A stretch of 5,943 nt of DNA from Anaerolineales bacterium (GCA_022865865.1 JALHTN010000149.1:1-5943); one strand, 5' to 3'; numbered from the stretch's first letter, positions 1 to 5,219 are shown. Numbers and translations are program-made. The notes: a model not told the origin generated them from the sequence alone.

Positions 1-393
1 CAGACCGCTCTGCTGGAGGTCGGCGCTGTGGGTCTAGGGGCGCTGGTCACCATAGCCGTCCTCTCTTCCACCCTGGATATCACCGGCATCCTGGCCGCAG
101 GCACCCTGGCCATCCTGGGCTTTTTCGTGATCCCCTTCAAGCGCAAACAGACTAAAGACAGGTTCAAAGAGAAAATGCTCAGCCTGCGCGAAAATCTGTT
201 CAGCGCTCTGACCACCCAGTTCAGCAACGAGAGCGAAGATACCATCACCCGCCTGAAAGATGGCGTCGCCCCCTACACCCGCTACGTCCGCAGTGAGCGC
301 GAGCGCATCGACAAAGCTGAGAACACCCTGGCCAGAATGCGGCAGATCATCTCGGAACTCCGCGCGCGCAGCCAGGCAGTAGTGGTGAAATAG
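1..393 (+). CDS. Dynamin-family GTPase, C-terminal part (5' truncated by window edge)
   Basis: Only the last 130 codons are present. The frame is open from base 1, so the real start lies outside the window; the GTG at 28 is internal. Two hydrophobic stretches (LLEVGAVGLGALVTIAVLSS and ITGILAAGTLAILGFFVIPF) form a probable membrane hairpin. A basic segment (KRKQTKDRFKEK) and a long charged helical region ending in ERERIDKAENTLARMRQ follow. This layout, a membrane-inserting hairpin followed by a C-terminal helical bundle, is what bacterial dynamin-like proteins show after their GTPase domain. Such proteins bind and remodel the inner membrane. The GTPase motifs (P-loop, switch regions) are not visible here, so the call rests on the tail alone. 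The final AVVVK may not be native, because a Clp-like fragment begins right after the stop codon. Confidence 0.72.
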   Translation, partial: QTALLEVGAVGLGALVTIAVLSSTLDITGILAAGTLAILGFFVIPFKRKQTKDRFKEKMLSLRENLFSALTTQFSNESEDTITRLKDGVAPYTRYVRSERERIDKAENTLARMRQIISELRARSQAVVVK

Positions 394-567
394 CACTACC
401 AGAAATCCCAGGAGGCCTCACTCGCTTCCCAGCACCTGGCACAGGATTCTCAGCATCAGATCGTCGAACCCATTCACTTACTGCTGGCGATCGTTCAACA
501 ACAGGATGGGATCGTCCGAGCTATTCATCACCAAAGTATCCAGCGTACCACAGGCCATAGAAGTTGC
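394..567 (+). pseudogene. Remnant of ClpB/ClpA-type N-terminal (Clp_N) domain
   Basis: Reading on in the dynamin frame past its TAG stop gives 58 codons to a TGA at 568-570. The translation contains YQKSQEASLASQHLAQ and IVEPIHLLLAIVQQQDGIV. These match the first repeat of the Clp N-terminal domain, whose usual form is KSQEAL..A..LA...IEPEHLLLALL.Q..G.V. The match fades after about base 525, and nothing of the AAA+ modules is present, so this cannot be a working disaggregase. Intact ClpB is around 850 residues and works as a hexameric cytoplasmic chaperone; about 45 recognisable residues survive. The fragment has no start codon of its own in a sensible place. I infer a partial duplication or a deletion scar next to the dynamin gene. 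Confidence 0.7.
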
Positions 568-652
568 TGATCACAACGGCAAACCCATGTAACGCTACAA
601 TTTACGCTTGACTCACAGCTAGCGACGGAAGCGGAGGCGCGGGTCGGCTGCG

Positions 653-823
653 CTAGAGGTTTATCACCCCAAGGAGCTGCAATATGACGAGTATGACGGC
701 GATAACGATCAGAATGTGAATCCAACTGCCGGTGCGCGGGAAACTTGAACTTATGTTACTACCGAAAAAGCCGAGCAGCCATAGTATTACTAGAACTATG
801 ATGATAATCCACAATAGGGTCAT
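653..823 (-). CDS. Lmo0937-like small two-helix membrane protein, 56 aa
   Basis: The ATG (complement of 821-823) is preceded seven bases upstream by AAGGAG (complement of 831-836), a strong ribosome binding site. The 56-residue product begins MTLLWIIIIVLVILWLLGFF, then has a short polar turn (GSNISSSFPRTGS), then a second helix, WIHILIVIAVILVILQLLGV. This W-L-L-G, turn, IH-ILIVIA pattern is that of the Lmo0937-type small membrane proteins, which are widespread, about 50 residues long and of unknown function. The gene lies 66 bases downstream of the GlsB-like gene on the same strand, so the two are probably co-transcribed. Its 3' end runs antisense to the region just beyond the Clp_N remnant. 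Start, RBS and family pattern agree. Confidence 0.8.
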   Translation of the reverse strand: MTLLWIIIIVLVILWLLGFFGSNISSSFPRTGSWIHILIVIAVILVILQLLGVINL

Positions 824-830
824 GAGATTT

Positions 831-836
831 CTCCTT
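831..836 (-). promoter_or_regulatory. Ribosome binding site of the Lmo0937-like gene
   Basis: AAGGAG on the minus strand, seven bases before the ATG. It fixes the start of a gene short enough to be missed by length filters. Confidence 0.75.
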
Positions 837-889
837 TTGAATGATCAATTTGTTAAGCGGACTTAAAGAAGCAATTACTTCCCTTAGCG

Positions 890-1174
890 TCAGGATCTCC
901 TTCTACTACGACTGAATAGACGCAGCAGGAGGAGCAACACCACCGCCCCAGCGAACGCAATCAAGATCGACTGCAGATTGATCCCCGTCATCGGGTCACC
1001 GATATGGAAGAAATAGGAAGCAACAAAGCCTCCCAACAATCCACCTATCACGCCGACGATGATGTCACCAATACAACCAAAGCCGCCCCCTTTCACGACC
1101 ACTCCGGCCAAAAAACCGGCGATTAAACCAACGACAATCCAGGAAAGAACTCCCATATAGGGTATTGTTCCCAT
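890..1174 (-). CDS. GlsB/YeaQ/YmgE family stress-response membrane protein
   Basis: This 94-residue protein has three hydrophobic segments: about 8-27 (WIVVGLIAGFLAGVVV), 36-56 (a glycine-rich helix, IIVGVIGGLLGGFVASYFF) and 68-86 (ILIAFAGAVVLLLLL). A basic tail, RSRRRS, follows. The LSWIVVGLIAG start, the KGGGFGCIGDIIVGVIGGLLGG core and the I-L-IA-F-GA end are characteristic of the transglycosylase-associated / GlsB family (PF04226). Its members are small inner-membrane proteins often induced by stress; their molecular role is not settled. GGAGG (complement of 1181-1185) lies six bases before the chosen ATG. An internal ATG six codons in (MGVLSW) matches the usual family start but lacks an RBS. 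The gene probably heads a two-gene transcript with the Lmo0937-like gene. Confidence 0.9.
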   Translation of the reverse strand: MGTIPYMGVLSWIVVGLIAGFLAGVVVKGGGFGCIGDIIVGVIGGLLGGFVASYFFHIGDPMTGINLQSILIAFAGAVVLLLLLRLFSRSRRRS

Positions 1175-1180
1175 TTCAAT

Positions 1181-1185
1181 CCTCC
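1181..1185 (-). promoter_or_regulatory. Ribosome binding site of the GlsB-like gene
   Basis: GGAGG on the minus strand, six bases before the ATG at 1174. It supports the longer start over the internal ATG at 1156. Confidence 0.7.
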
Positions 1186-1189
1186 ATTT

Positions 1190-1392
1190 ATTCTCAACAA
1201 TGATTTCGTTTCATTTCAGCTAACCGTCGGTTGAATTCCTATTCGGCGTGCTAGCGGGTTATGTAATCCTCCTGAATCTCTTCAGATCAGCTACACCAGA
1301 TTACGCTGGCACTCGGGACAGCATCGAGGAGTAAAGCCTGCTGCGAATTTTAGCCCATGATCCGGCTGGGCGAGCCAGCCAATAACACGCCC
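1190..1392. other. Intergenic stretch, no gene seen
   Basis: No recognisable coding sequence on either strand. It contains an AACCG-T-CGGTT dyad (about 1224-1234) and a small stem GGCTGG / CCAGCC (1364-1369 and 1375-1380, loop GCGAG). The promoter of the GlsB-like gene should lie in its left part, but I see no convincing -35/-10 pair. Confidence 0.4.
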
Positions 1393-1613
1393 TGATCTGC
1401 CCCTACAATATATACCAGTCATAATGTTAGACTAGCTTGCTGAATTTGAGAAGGTTGAACCACGACACTTGCCGGAGCTGGGGGTTTGTAACCAAGAGAA
1501 CTATGTGGCCTGACCGTGTTATAGTGCTTCCTCCACATTTCAATTAGGACTTGAGCCTCCTTTAGCGAATAGAATATCTCCCAAGTTGAACATTCATTAT
1601 GCTTAGTGATATA
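1393..1613 (-). mobile_element. Truncated IS3-family insertion sequence, right end
   Basis: The segment holds the last 64 codons of an IS3-family orfB followed by what looks like the element's right end. The probable terminal inverted repeat is TGATCTGCCCCTA at 1393-1405, reading inward on the plus strand; that assignment comes from memory of IS3-family ends and is tentative. The rest of orfB and all of orfA are missing. A partly matching sequence (complement TGACCTGCCCACA, 2484-2496) lies about 1.1 kb away and might be the other end, but the flanking bases (GCCC versus CTAA) give no target duplication. Confidence 0.6.
1419..1613 (-). pseudogene. IS3-family transposase OrfB, C-terminal fragment
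   Basis: A minus-strand frame open from 1613 to a TGA at 1419-1421 encodes WEIFYSLKEAQVLIEMWR, then KHYNTVRPHSSLGYKPPAP, then a short tail ending QQASLTL. This is the conserved end of the rve integrase core of IS3-family OrfB, whose pattern is EIFYTLKEAQVLIEQWR..YN..RPHSSLGYRPPAP. Similarity begins near base 1607 (KHNECSTWEIFY, where the family has KLRDELLN.EIFY). An in-frame TAA lies just upstream at 1614-1616. The catalytic DDE residues would lie upstream of this point and are absent, so the fragment is inactive. The protein motif is very distinctive; only the extent of the remnant is uncertain. Confidence 0.88.
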
Positions 1614-1734
1614 TTACACGAATTAATTCACGAATGCAATATATACTTCCTTCAGATGTGATCAATTTTTGCAACAGAGATTTTAATTGGGGAATCGTTT
1701 ACATTTCAAGCAATAAACCTCCTGCGGATTTGTC

Positions 1735-1902
1735 ACCTAGTCATATATAGTATTACGTAATACTGAAAGTGAACCTACAGGGGGTCTTACAACTAAATAT
1801 TTGATTCCCTGATGTCGATGACCCCATAGGGCATCGGTCGGGGCACGACAGCAGGCCCTCTTTTGGCGAAGTTGATTCCTGCTGTCGTGTTGTTTCTGTC
1901 TT
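1735..1902 (+). ncRNA. Structured repeat element, copy A
   Basis: This is the most diverged of three related elements. In order: an A/T-rich lead (1735-1748); a perfect hairpin AGTATTACGTAATACT (1749-1764); the box AAAGTGAAC-CTAC-GGGGGTCTT (about 1766-1788); a second hairpin CGATG-A-CCC / GGG-CATCG (1816-1836, loop CATA); and a long-stem terminator-like hairpin (1844-1889). Spacing from the lead to the box is the same as in copies B and C, with no gaps. The strand is inferred from the placement of the terminal hairpins. I recognise no known RNA family. Confidence 0.55.
1844..1902 (+). terminator. Terminator-like hairpin closing copy A
   Basis: A perfect 12-bp stem, CACGACAGCAGG (1844-1855) with CCTGCTGTCGTG (1878-1889), has a 22-nt loop and is followed by the T-rich TTGTTTCTGTCTT. 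The long loop and broken T-run make it weaker than a textbook intrinsic terminator. Confidence 0.5.
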
Positions 1903-1931
1903 CACTTGACGTTTCACCCCCTTGTCTGGCT

Positions 1932-1949
1932 TTCACTCAATTGTGTGAA
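1932..1949. repeat. Palindrome TTCAC-T-CAATTG-T-GTGAA
   Basis: An 18-bp dyad with one symmetric T/T mismatch pair, about 30 bases beyond the end of the four-helix membrane gene. It could be a protein-binding site or a weak bidirectional hairpin. There is no T-run on either side. Confidence 0.35.
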
Positions 1950-1978
1950 TGCCGTATCTGTTGAGCGATGACTTTTGA

Positions 1979-2001
1979 TCATGAAGCACTCGGCTTCATG
2001 A
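1979..2001 (-). repeat. Hairpin spanning the stop codon of the membrane protein gene
   Basis: TCATGAAGC (1979-1987) pairs perfectly with GCTTCATGA (1993-2001) around a 5-nt loop, so the stop codon itself is in the stem. No T-run follows on the minus strand, so this is not a classical terminator. It could slow 3' exonucleases. Confidence 0.45.
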
Positions 2002-2359
2002 ATTGGAAATATCCAAAGCCCAATGTCAATAATAGGTAAAGTCCGACGACTGCCCAGCCGAGTGTGTTCATGACCCCGGAGAGTACAGCCAAAAGGGCCA
2101 CGATGAAGCCAATGGCGTCATAGACGAAGAGGGCGAGGACGGCGGCCCGTAGTGCCTCCGATCCTGCATCGTTTCGGGCGAACCAGGTTAGTAAAAGATT
2201 ACCGATGAGGCTGGCTCCATAAAGTCGTGCCACAAATATCCCTCCTGAGTCAAGAGTGACACCGAAGAACGCCATAAAAGGCCCTGTTACCAGCAGGAAG
2301 AGAATTCCAAATACGAGACAGACAACAGCCTTAATAACCAACATAGTTTTGAGTTTCAT
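1979..2359 (-). CDS. Uncharacterised four-helix integral membrane protein, 126 aa
   Basis: Four hydrophobic segments are visible at about residues 4-31, 42-60, 70-93 and 99-119, with short polar links (for example ARNDAGSEALR). No catalytic motif or metal ligand pattern is seen, and I do not recognise a named family. The FVARLYGASLIGNLLLTWFAR segment and VMNTLGWAVVGLYLLLTLGFGYFQF end resemble small hypothetical membrane proteins seen in other bacteria, but no function follows from that. The start is well supported: GGAAGGAG (complement of 2368-2375) lies eight bases before the ATG. The gene stands alone on the minus strand and faces copy A of the structured element. A 9-bp hairpin overlaps its last codons and stop. 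Confidence 0.8.
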   Translation of the reverse strand: MKLKTMLVIKAVVCLVFGILFLLVTGPFMAFFGVTLDSGGIFVARLYGASLIGNLLLTWFARNDAGSEALRAAVLALFVYDAIGFIVALLAVLSGVMNTLGWAVVGLYLLLTLGFGYFQFMKPSAS

Positions 2360-2367
2360 TGTATTAT

Positions 2368-2375
2368 CTCCTTCC
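2368..2375 (-). promoter_or_regulatory. Ribosome binding site of the four-helix membrane protein gene
   Basis: GGAAGGAG on the minus strand, eight bases before the ATG. It is the strongest RBS in the window. Confidence 0.75.
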
Positions 2376-2798
2376 GATAGCTAACTTGTGACTTCAGATG
2401 AACAGAGATCTAGGCGTGCACAAAGCACCGTCTCCTCAAACCGCTCTCGGTCTTAATGATTCATAGATTGCTCCTTTCTGCCTTGTGGGCAGGTCACTAA
2501 TGTTGATTAACGAATGTCACCAAACGCTCACTCCACGCAATCGGCAACATAACCAATGCATACAAAATGACCTCCAACCAAATGATTGGAGGGAGATGAA
2601 CGGTGCTAAATTACTCCCTTTACCATTTACAAATTGGCGATAAATGATGTCTATGTTTGCTAATATCAGTATATAGAAAGTTTTATTCATACGCAAGCAC
2701 AAACGCGCTTTTTGCGCTAGATAGTTGTGTAACAATTGTGTTCCTCAATAAAAGCAAGACTTACACCTTCAAGAAGATATAATCACCCCCGTCCGGTG
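2376..2798. other. Intergenic stretch with small dyads and an abortive start
   Basis: No credible gene is seen. It holds a minus-strand AAAGGAG (2471-2477) followed by ATG-AAT-CAT-TAA (2464-2453), a good start signal leading to only three codons. It also holds an IS-end-like sequence (2484-2496), an inverted repeat CCTCCAA / TTGGAGG (2571-2577, 2586-2592) and a short GCGC-TTTTT-GCGC hairpin (2705-2717). The promoter of the four-helix membrane gene should be here, but no clear -35/-10 pair was found. Confidence 0.35.
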
Positions 2799-3017
2799 GA
2801 CACGTGGTTATAAATGATGTTGGCTGATGTCAGAAGTGAACATGGGGGGTCTTTAATATTGAATAGCTATCCCGAACGCCTGTACCCTAGGGGTAGTGGT
2901 GCCCTGGGGGGTACAGGCATTAGGGAGCAGGGTGTAGGGCCTCGTGCCACCTGCATCCTGTAATCAATCGCACGGTAACCCATTCACTAGCCCGTCTCTT
3001 CGGAGGCGGGCTTTTTT
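2799..3017 (+). ncRNA. Structured repeat element, copy B, with intrinsic terminator
   Basis: The first 25 bases (2799-2823) are identical to copy C and include ACACGTGGTTATAAAT. Hairpin 1 is GATGTT-GGCT-GATGTC (2816-2831), with three G-U wobbles. The box AAGTGAACATGGGGGGTCTTT spans about 2834-2854. Hairpin 2 is a perfect 10-bp stem, GCCTGTACCC (2878-2887) with GGGTACAGGC (2909-2918). A shared GGGTGTAGG-N3-TCGT motif lies at about 2930-2945. The copy ends in a strong terminator (2990-3017). I infer a discrete transcript of about 200 nt; no neighbouring ORF depends on it. Confidence 0.6.
2990..3017 (+). terminator. Rho-independent terminator closing copy B
   Basis: GCCCGTCTC (2990-2998) pairs with GAGGCGGGC (3003-3011), with one T-G wobble, around a TTCG tetraloop. 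Six T follow (3012-3017). This is a textbook intrinsic terminator in the plus direction. No upstream plus-strand gene needs it, so it probably ends the copy B transcript. Confidence 0.85.
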
Positions 3018-3097
3018 GATTCCACGAAAGGATGTGATGTTCATGATCAAAGTTCCTTTTATACCGAGTTTAGCGATAGAAATGATTTTGTGAAAAT

Positions 3098-3128
3098 GAA
3101 AAAAAGATCCACATGGATATGGATCTTT
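3098..3128 (-). terminator. Minus-strand intrinsic terminator
   Basis: Read on the minus strand, AAAGATCC (complement of 3121-3128) pairs with GGATCTTT (complement of 3103-3110) over a 10-nt loop. The T-run continues to seven T. It lies immediately downstream of the tRNA-3'-like segment, as terminators often do after tRNA genes. No minus-strand gene upstream of it was found. Confidence 0.55.
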
Positions 3129-3132
3129 GCTG

Positions 3133-3152
3133 TGAGCGCGGCAGGGCTCGAA
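3133..3152 (-). other. Possible tRNA 3'-end scar (candidate att core)
   Basis: On the minus strand, TTCGAGC-CCTGC-CGCGCTC-A fits a T-loop, T-stem 3' strand, acceptor 3' strand and discriminator base in exactly the right lengths (7, 5, 7, 1). The five bases before it (TGAAA) do not pair with CCTGC, so no whole tRNA is present. Integrases of the type found at 4824-5079 often duplicate tRNA 3' ends. This is a pattern match only. Confidence 0.22.
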
Positions 3153-3354
3153 TTTCATCCCCTGGCTGAAACCGGGTGCCTGCAACCAATGGCTTAAAAG
3201 GCCACTGTAGCATTATCAATCCATCGAGAGAAGGAGATAACAGAGGGAAATAAAGAAGAAAATAGTGTCTATTGTTTCTACCTTATATGCACCGGAATTG
3301 CACCGAAAAAGGTGAATCTCTAATATGTGTCTGTAATAGTGTCAGATAGTTTCA

Positions 3355-3385
3355 TTGAGCATTTGACAAAAAGTCAATTGCTCAA
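3355..3385. repeat. 13-bp inverted repeat with A5 loop
   Basis: TTGAGCATTTGAC (3355-3367) and GTCAATTGCTCAA (3373-3385) pair at 12 of 13 positions around AAAAA. It lies about 215 bases upstream of the flavoprotein ATG. The stem is AT-rich and the following T-run is broken, so an operator or transposon-type dyad is as likely as a terminator. Confidence 0.5.
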
Positions 3386-3599
3386 TTTGCTCTTAATTTG
3401 AATTGGGATAAATGTAGCTGATATCGAACTCGAACTCGAACTCTCTATAAATAAATTAGCTATAAGCAAAAATATATGATTTGAATTTCCTTTCTTAATT
3501 TCAAGATATCCTTTCAATAAAATGATGTACCATATGATTGGTAAAGTCCCATTCAAGGGTTGCGGATTACCTCAACATTAAGTGAGCGGAAATAAAATC

Positions 3600-4823
3600 A
3601 TGTCTCATCAAGTTACTATCATTGGTGGTGGTCCAGCTGGTTTGATGGCAGCGGAGGTTTTGCTAAAGAGCGGTGTGCAAGTCGCTCTTTACGAAGCAAT
3701 GCCTTCTCCGGGACGAAAATTCCTCGTCGCCGGAAAGGGCGGACTCAACCTGACCCACTCCGAACCACGCGAAGATTTTCTTTCCCGTTATGGTGTGCGC
3801 CGTCCCCAAATCGAGCCACTACTGGATGCCTTTGGTCCAAACGAACTCCGTGAATGGGCGCGCGAGCTCGGTGTTGAGACCTATATAGGCTCATCGGGGC
3901 GCGTCTTCCCCAAAGAGATGAAAGCTGCACCCCTCCTAAATGCATGGCTGAAAAAATTGCGAGCAAGTGGCTTACAAATCTATACGCGCCACAAGTGGTT
4001 GGGGTGGGGTAAAGATAATTCTCTCCTGTTTGAAACCCCTGATGGAGAAAAAAACGTAAAAGCTGATGCAGTCATCCTTGCATTAGGAGGTGGTAGTAGA
4101 CCAGAGTTGGGGAGTGATGGCGGATGGATTCCGCTATTGAAAGAACGCAATGTCAAAATCGCTCCGCTAAAACCCTCTAATTGCGGATTCGACGTCAATT
4201 GGACGCCCTATTTCCGAGATAAGTATCAAGGGAAACCTTTGAAATCGGTTGCCATAACCTTCAGAGGGCAAAGAAAAATTGGCGAATTTATCATCACGGA
4301 AAAGGGAGTAGAAGGCAGCTTGATCTACGCAATCTCAGCGCAATTACGAGATGAAATAGAATTAGACGGCAGTGCGATAATAGAACTCGATCTGACACCG
4401 GATTGGACGCAGGAAGAAGTAACCGAAAAACTATCCCGACCGCGCGGCTCTCACTCGCTATCGAAACATCTTAAAAGGACTGTAAAGATCATCGGTGTGA
4501 AATCTGGTTTGCTGTGGGAGTTTGTACCAAAAAAAAATTTCTCTGATCCAAAACGGTTAGCATCCGCAATTAAGTCTCTACCTATTCCGCTAATAGCGCC
4601 TCGTCCACTGGAAGAAGCGATTAGCAGTGCAGGCGGCGTCACCTTCGAAACGCTTGATGAACACCTAATGCTGCGCGCTATACCGGGCGTCTTCTGCGCA
4701 GGAGAAATGCTGGACTGGGAGGCCCCAACCGGAGGATACCTCCTGACAGCCAGTTTCGCGAGCGGATACACATCTGGCCTGGGGGCACTGGATTGGCTTG
4801 ATCACAATCCTGAATCGTCATAG
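3600..4823 (+). CDS. FAD-dependent oxidoreductase, HI0933-like / PP_4765 family flavoprotein
   Basis: The 407-residue product begins with a Rossmann FAD-binding site, VTIIGGGPAGLMAAE (GGGPAG at 9-14), and a ribose-binding Glu at about 32 (ALYEA). The family signature GRKFLVAGKGGLNLTH (38-53) follows. The C-terminal FAD contact is VFCAGEMLDWEAPTGGYLL (364-382). These mark the HI0933-like superfamily, and the GEMLDWEAPTGGY ending fits the PP_4765-type branch. The substrate is unknown; the protein should be a soluble flavin-dependent oxidoreductase. I chose ATG 3600 over GTG 3582 because it puts the first strand of the Rossmann fold at the usual distance; GAGCGGA upstream is a modest RBS. Length and motifs look intact. 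It is the only complete enzyme in the window and has no obvious partner gene. Confidence 0.92.
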   Translation: MSHQVTIIGGGPAGLMAAEVLLKSGVQVALYEAMPSPGRKFLVAGKGGLNLTHSEPREDFLSRYGVRRPQIEPLLDAFGPNELREWARELGVETYIGSSGRVFPKEMKAAPLLNAWLKKLRASGLQIYTRHKWLGWGKDNSLLFETPDGEKNVKADAVILALGGGSRPELGSDGGWIPLLKERNVKIAPLKPSNCGFDVNWTPYFRDKYQGKPLKSVAITFRGQRKIGEFIITEKGVEGSLIYAISAQLRDEIELDGSAIIELDLTPDWTQEEVTEKLSRPRGSHSLSKHLKRTVKIIGVKSGLLWEFVPKKNFSDPKRLASAIKSLPIPLIAPRPLEEAISSAGGVTFETLDEHLMLRAIPGVFCAGEMLDWEAPTGGYLLTASFASGYTSGLGALDWLDHNPESS

Positions 4824-5079
4824 ACTCCATTTGATCAGCGAAGATTGCATCATGACTTAAAAAAGTGCTTAGAAAGCAGGCTTGCCAGATCTCCGATCCA
4901 CGATCCACGATCTCAGGCATACAGCAGCTTCAATAATGCTTAAAAATGGTGTGGATGTGTTTGTGGCATCAAAACGATTAGGGCATGCAATGCCATCTAT
5001 TACTTTGGATGTATATGGTCATTTGTTGAATACTGCGCAGAATGATGTTGCTAACAAGATTGAAGAGATAATCTCCTGA
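4824..5079 (+). pseudogene. Tyrosine recombinase (phage-type integrase), frameshifted C-terminal fragment
   Basis: Similarity starts at the base after the flavoprotein stop. TPFDQRRLHHDLKK is read in that same frame (4824-4865), VLRK in a second frame, then KAGLPDLR and IHDLRHTAAS in a third (4873 on). Together they match the integrase pattern GTP-D.RNL.RDFK-LLKKAGLP.-HDLRHTAAS. Two single-base losses in A-runs (near 4863 and 4874) would explain the shifts. Box II is present: HDLR (His codon 4906-4908, Arg 4915-4917), LGH (His 4984-4986) and the nucleophile Tyr in DVYGH (5014-5016). The N-terminal and core-binding domains and the first catalytic Arg are missing, so it cannot recombine DNA. 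A TTG at 4882 opens a 65-codon frame, but I read it as a remnant, not a gene. Confidence 0.85.
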
Positions 5080-5120
5080 GAATTATCCCATTTGTTAATC
5101 TATAATCGATATAAGCAGAT

Positions 5121-5166
5121 AATAGGCAATATTGCGTGTTTATCTACGTTAAATAGGCAAATTTGC
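5121..5166. promoter_or_regulatory. Pair of 10-bp palindromes, possible operator
   Basis: GCAATATTGC (5126-5135) and GCAAATTTGC (5157-5166) are both perfect palindromes, each preceded by AATAG. The surrounding 15-mers match at 13 positions. They are 31 bp apart, close to three helical turns, and lie about 55-95 bp upstream of the lipoprotein start. No -10/-35 pair is convincing beside them. Confidence 0.4.
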
Positions 5167-5219
5167 TCATTATCAATAGGTTGGGTGGCATAAAATGCAT
5201 AATTTTAAGAAATGGTGGA

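Larger units (their letters stand above)
3018..3599. other. AT-rich intergenic stretch before the flavoprotein gene
   Basis: No gene is seen on either strand. It contains a minus-strand terminator-like hairpin, a 20-nt segment resembling a tRNA 3' end (3133-3152), an 11-bp-period repeat of TGCACCG (3288-3294, 3299-3305), AATAGTGTC twice (3261-3269, 3335-3343), a long inverted repeat (3355-3385) and a TCGAAC triplet repeat (3424-3441). A promoter for the flavoprotein must lie here, but no -35/-10 pair stands out. Confidence 0.4.

Noticed and set aside
34..396. 120-codon open frame on the minus strand opposite the dynamin tail
   Set aside because: It mirrors a GC-rich coding region, has no RBS or recognisable domain, and the plus-strand reading gives clear dynamin-type features.
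528..725. 65-codon minus-strand frame
   Set aside because: It overlaps the Lmo0937-like gene in another frame and has no family pattern or RBS.
2517..2735. 72-codon minus-strand frame in the intergenic region
   Set aside because: Composition is unlike a protein (scattered Cys and Trp), with no RBS and no motif.
2799..3017. Copy B as a T-box, cobalamin or c-di-GMP riboswitch
   Set aside because: The hallmark boxes of these classes are absent, and no gene follows within 500 bases after the terminator.
2964..3185. 73-codon minus-strand frame
   Set aside because: It runs through two terminators and the tRNA-like scar; no domain is seen.
3424..3441. TCGAAC repeated three times
   Set aside because: A simple hexanucleotide repeat with no further copies and no sign of a CRISPR or regulatory array.
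4451..4771. 106-codon minus-strand frame inside the flavoprotein gene
   Set aside because: Shadow of the flavoprotein coding sequence, whose plus-strand motifs are unmistakable.
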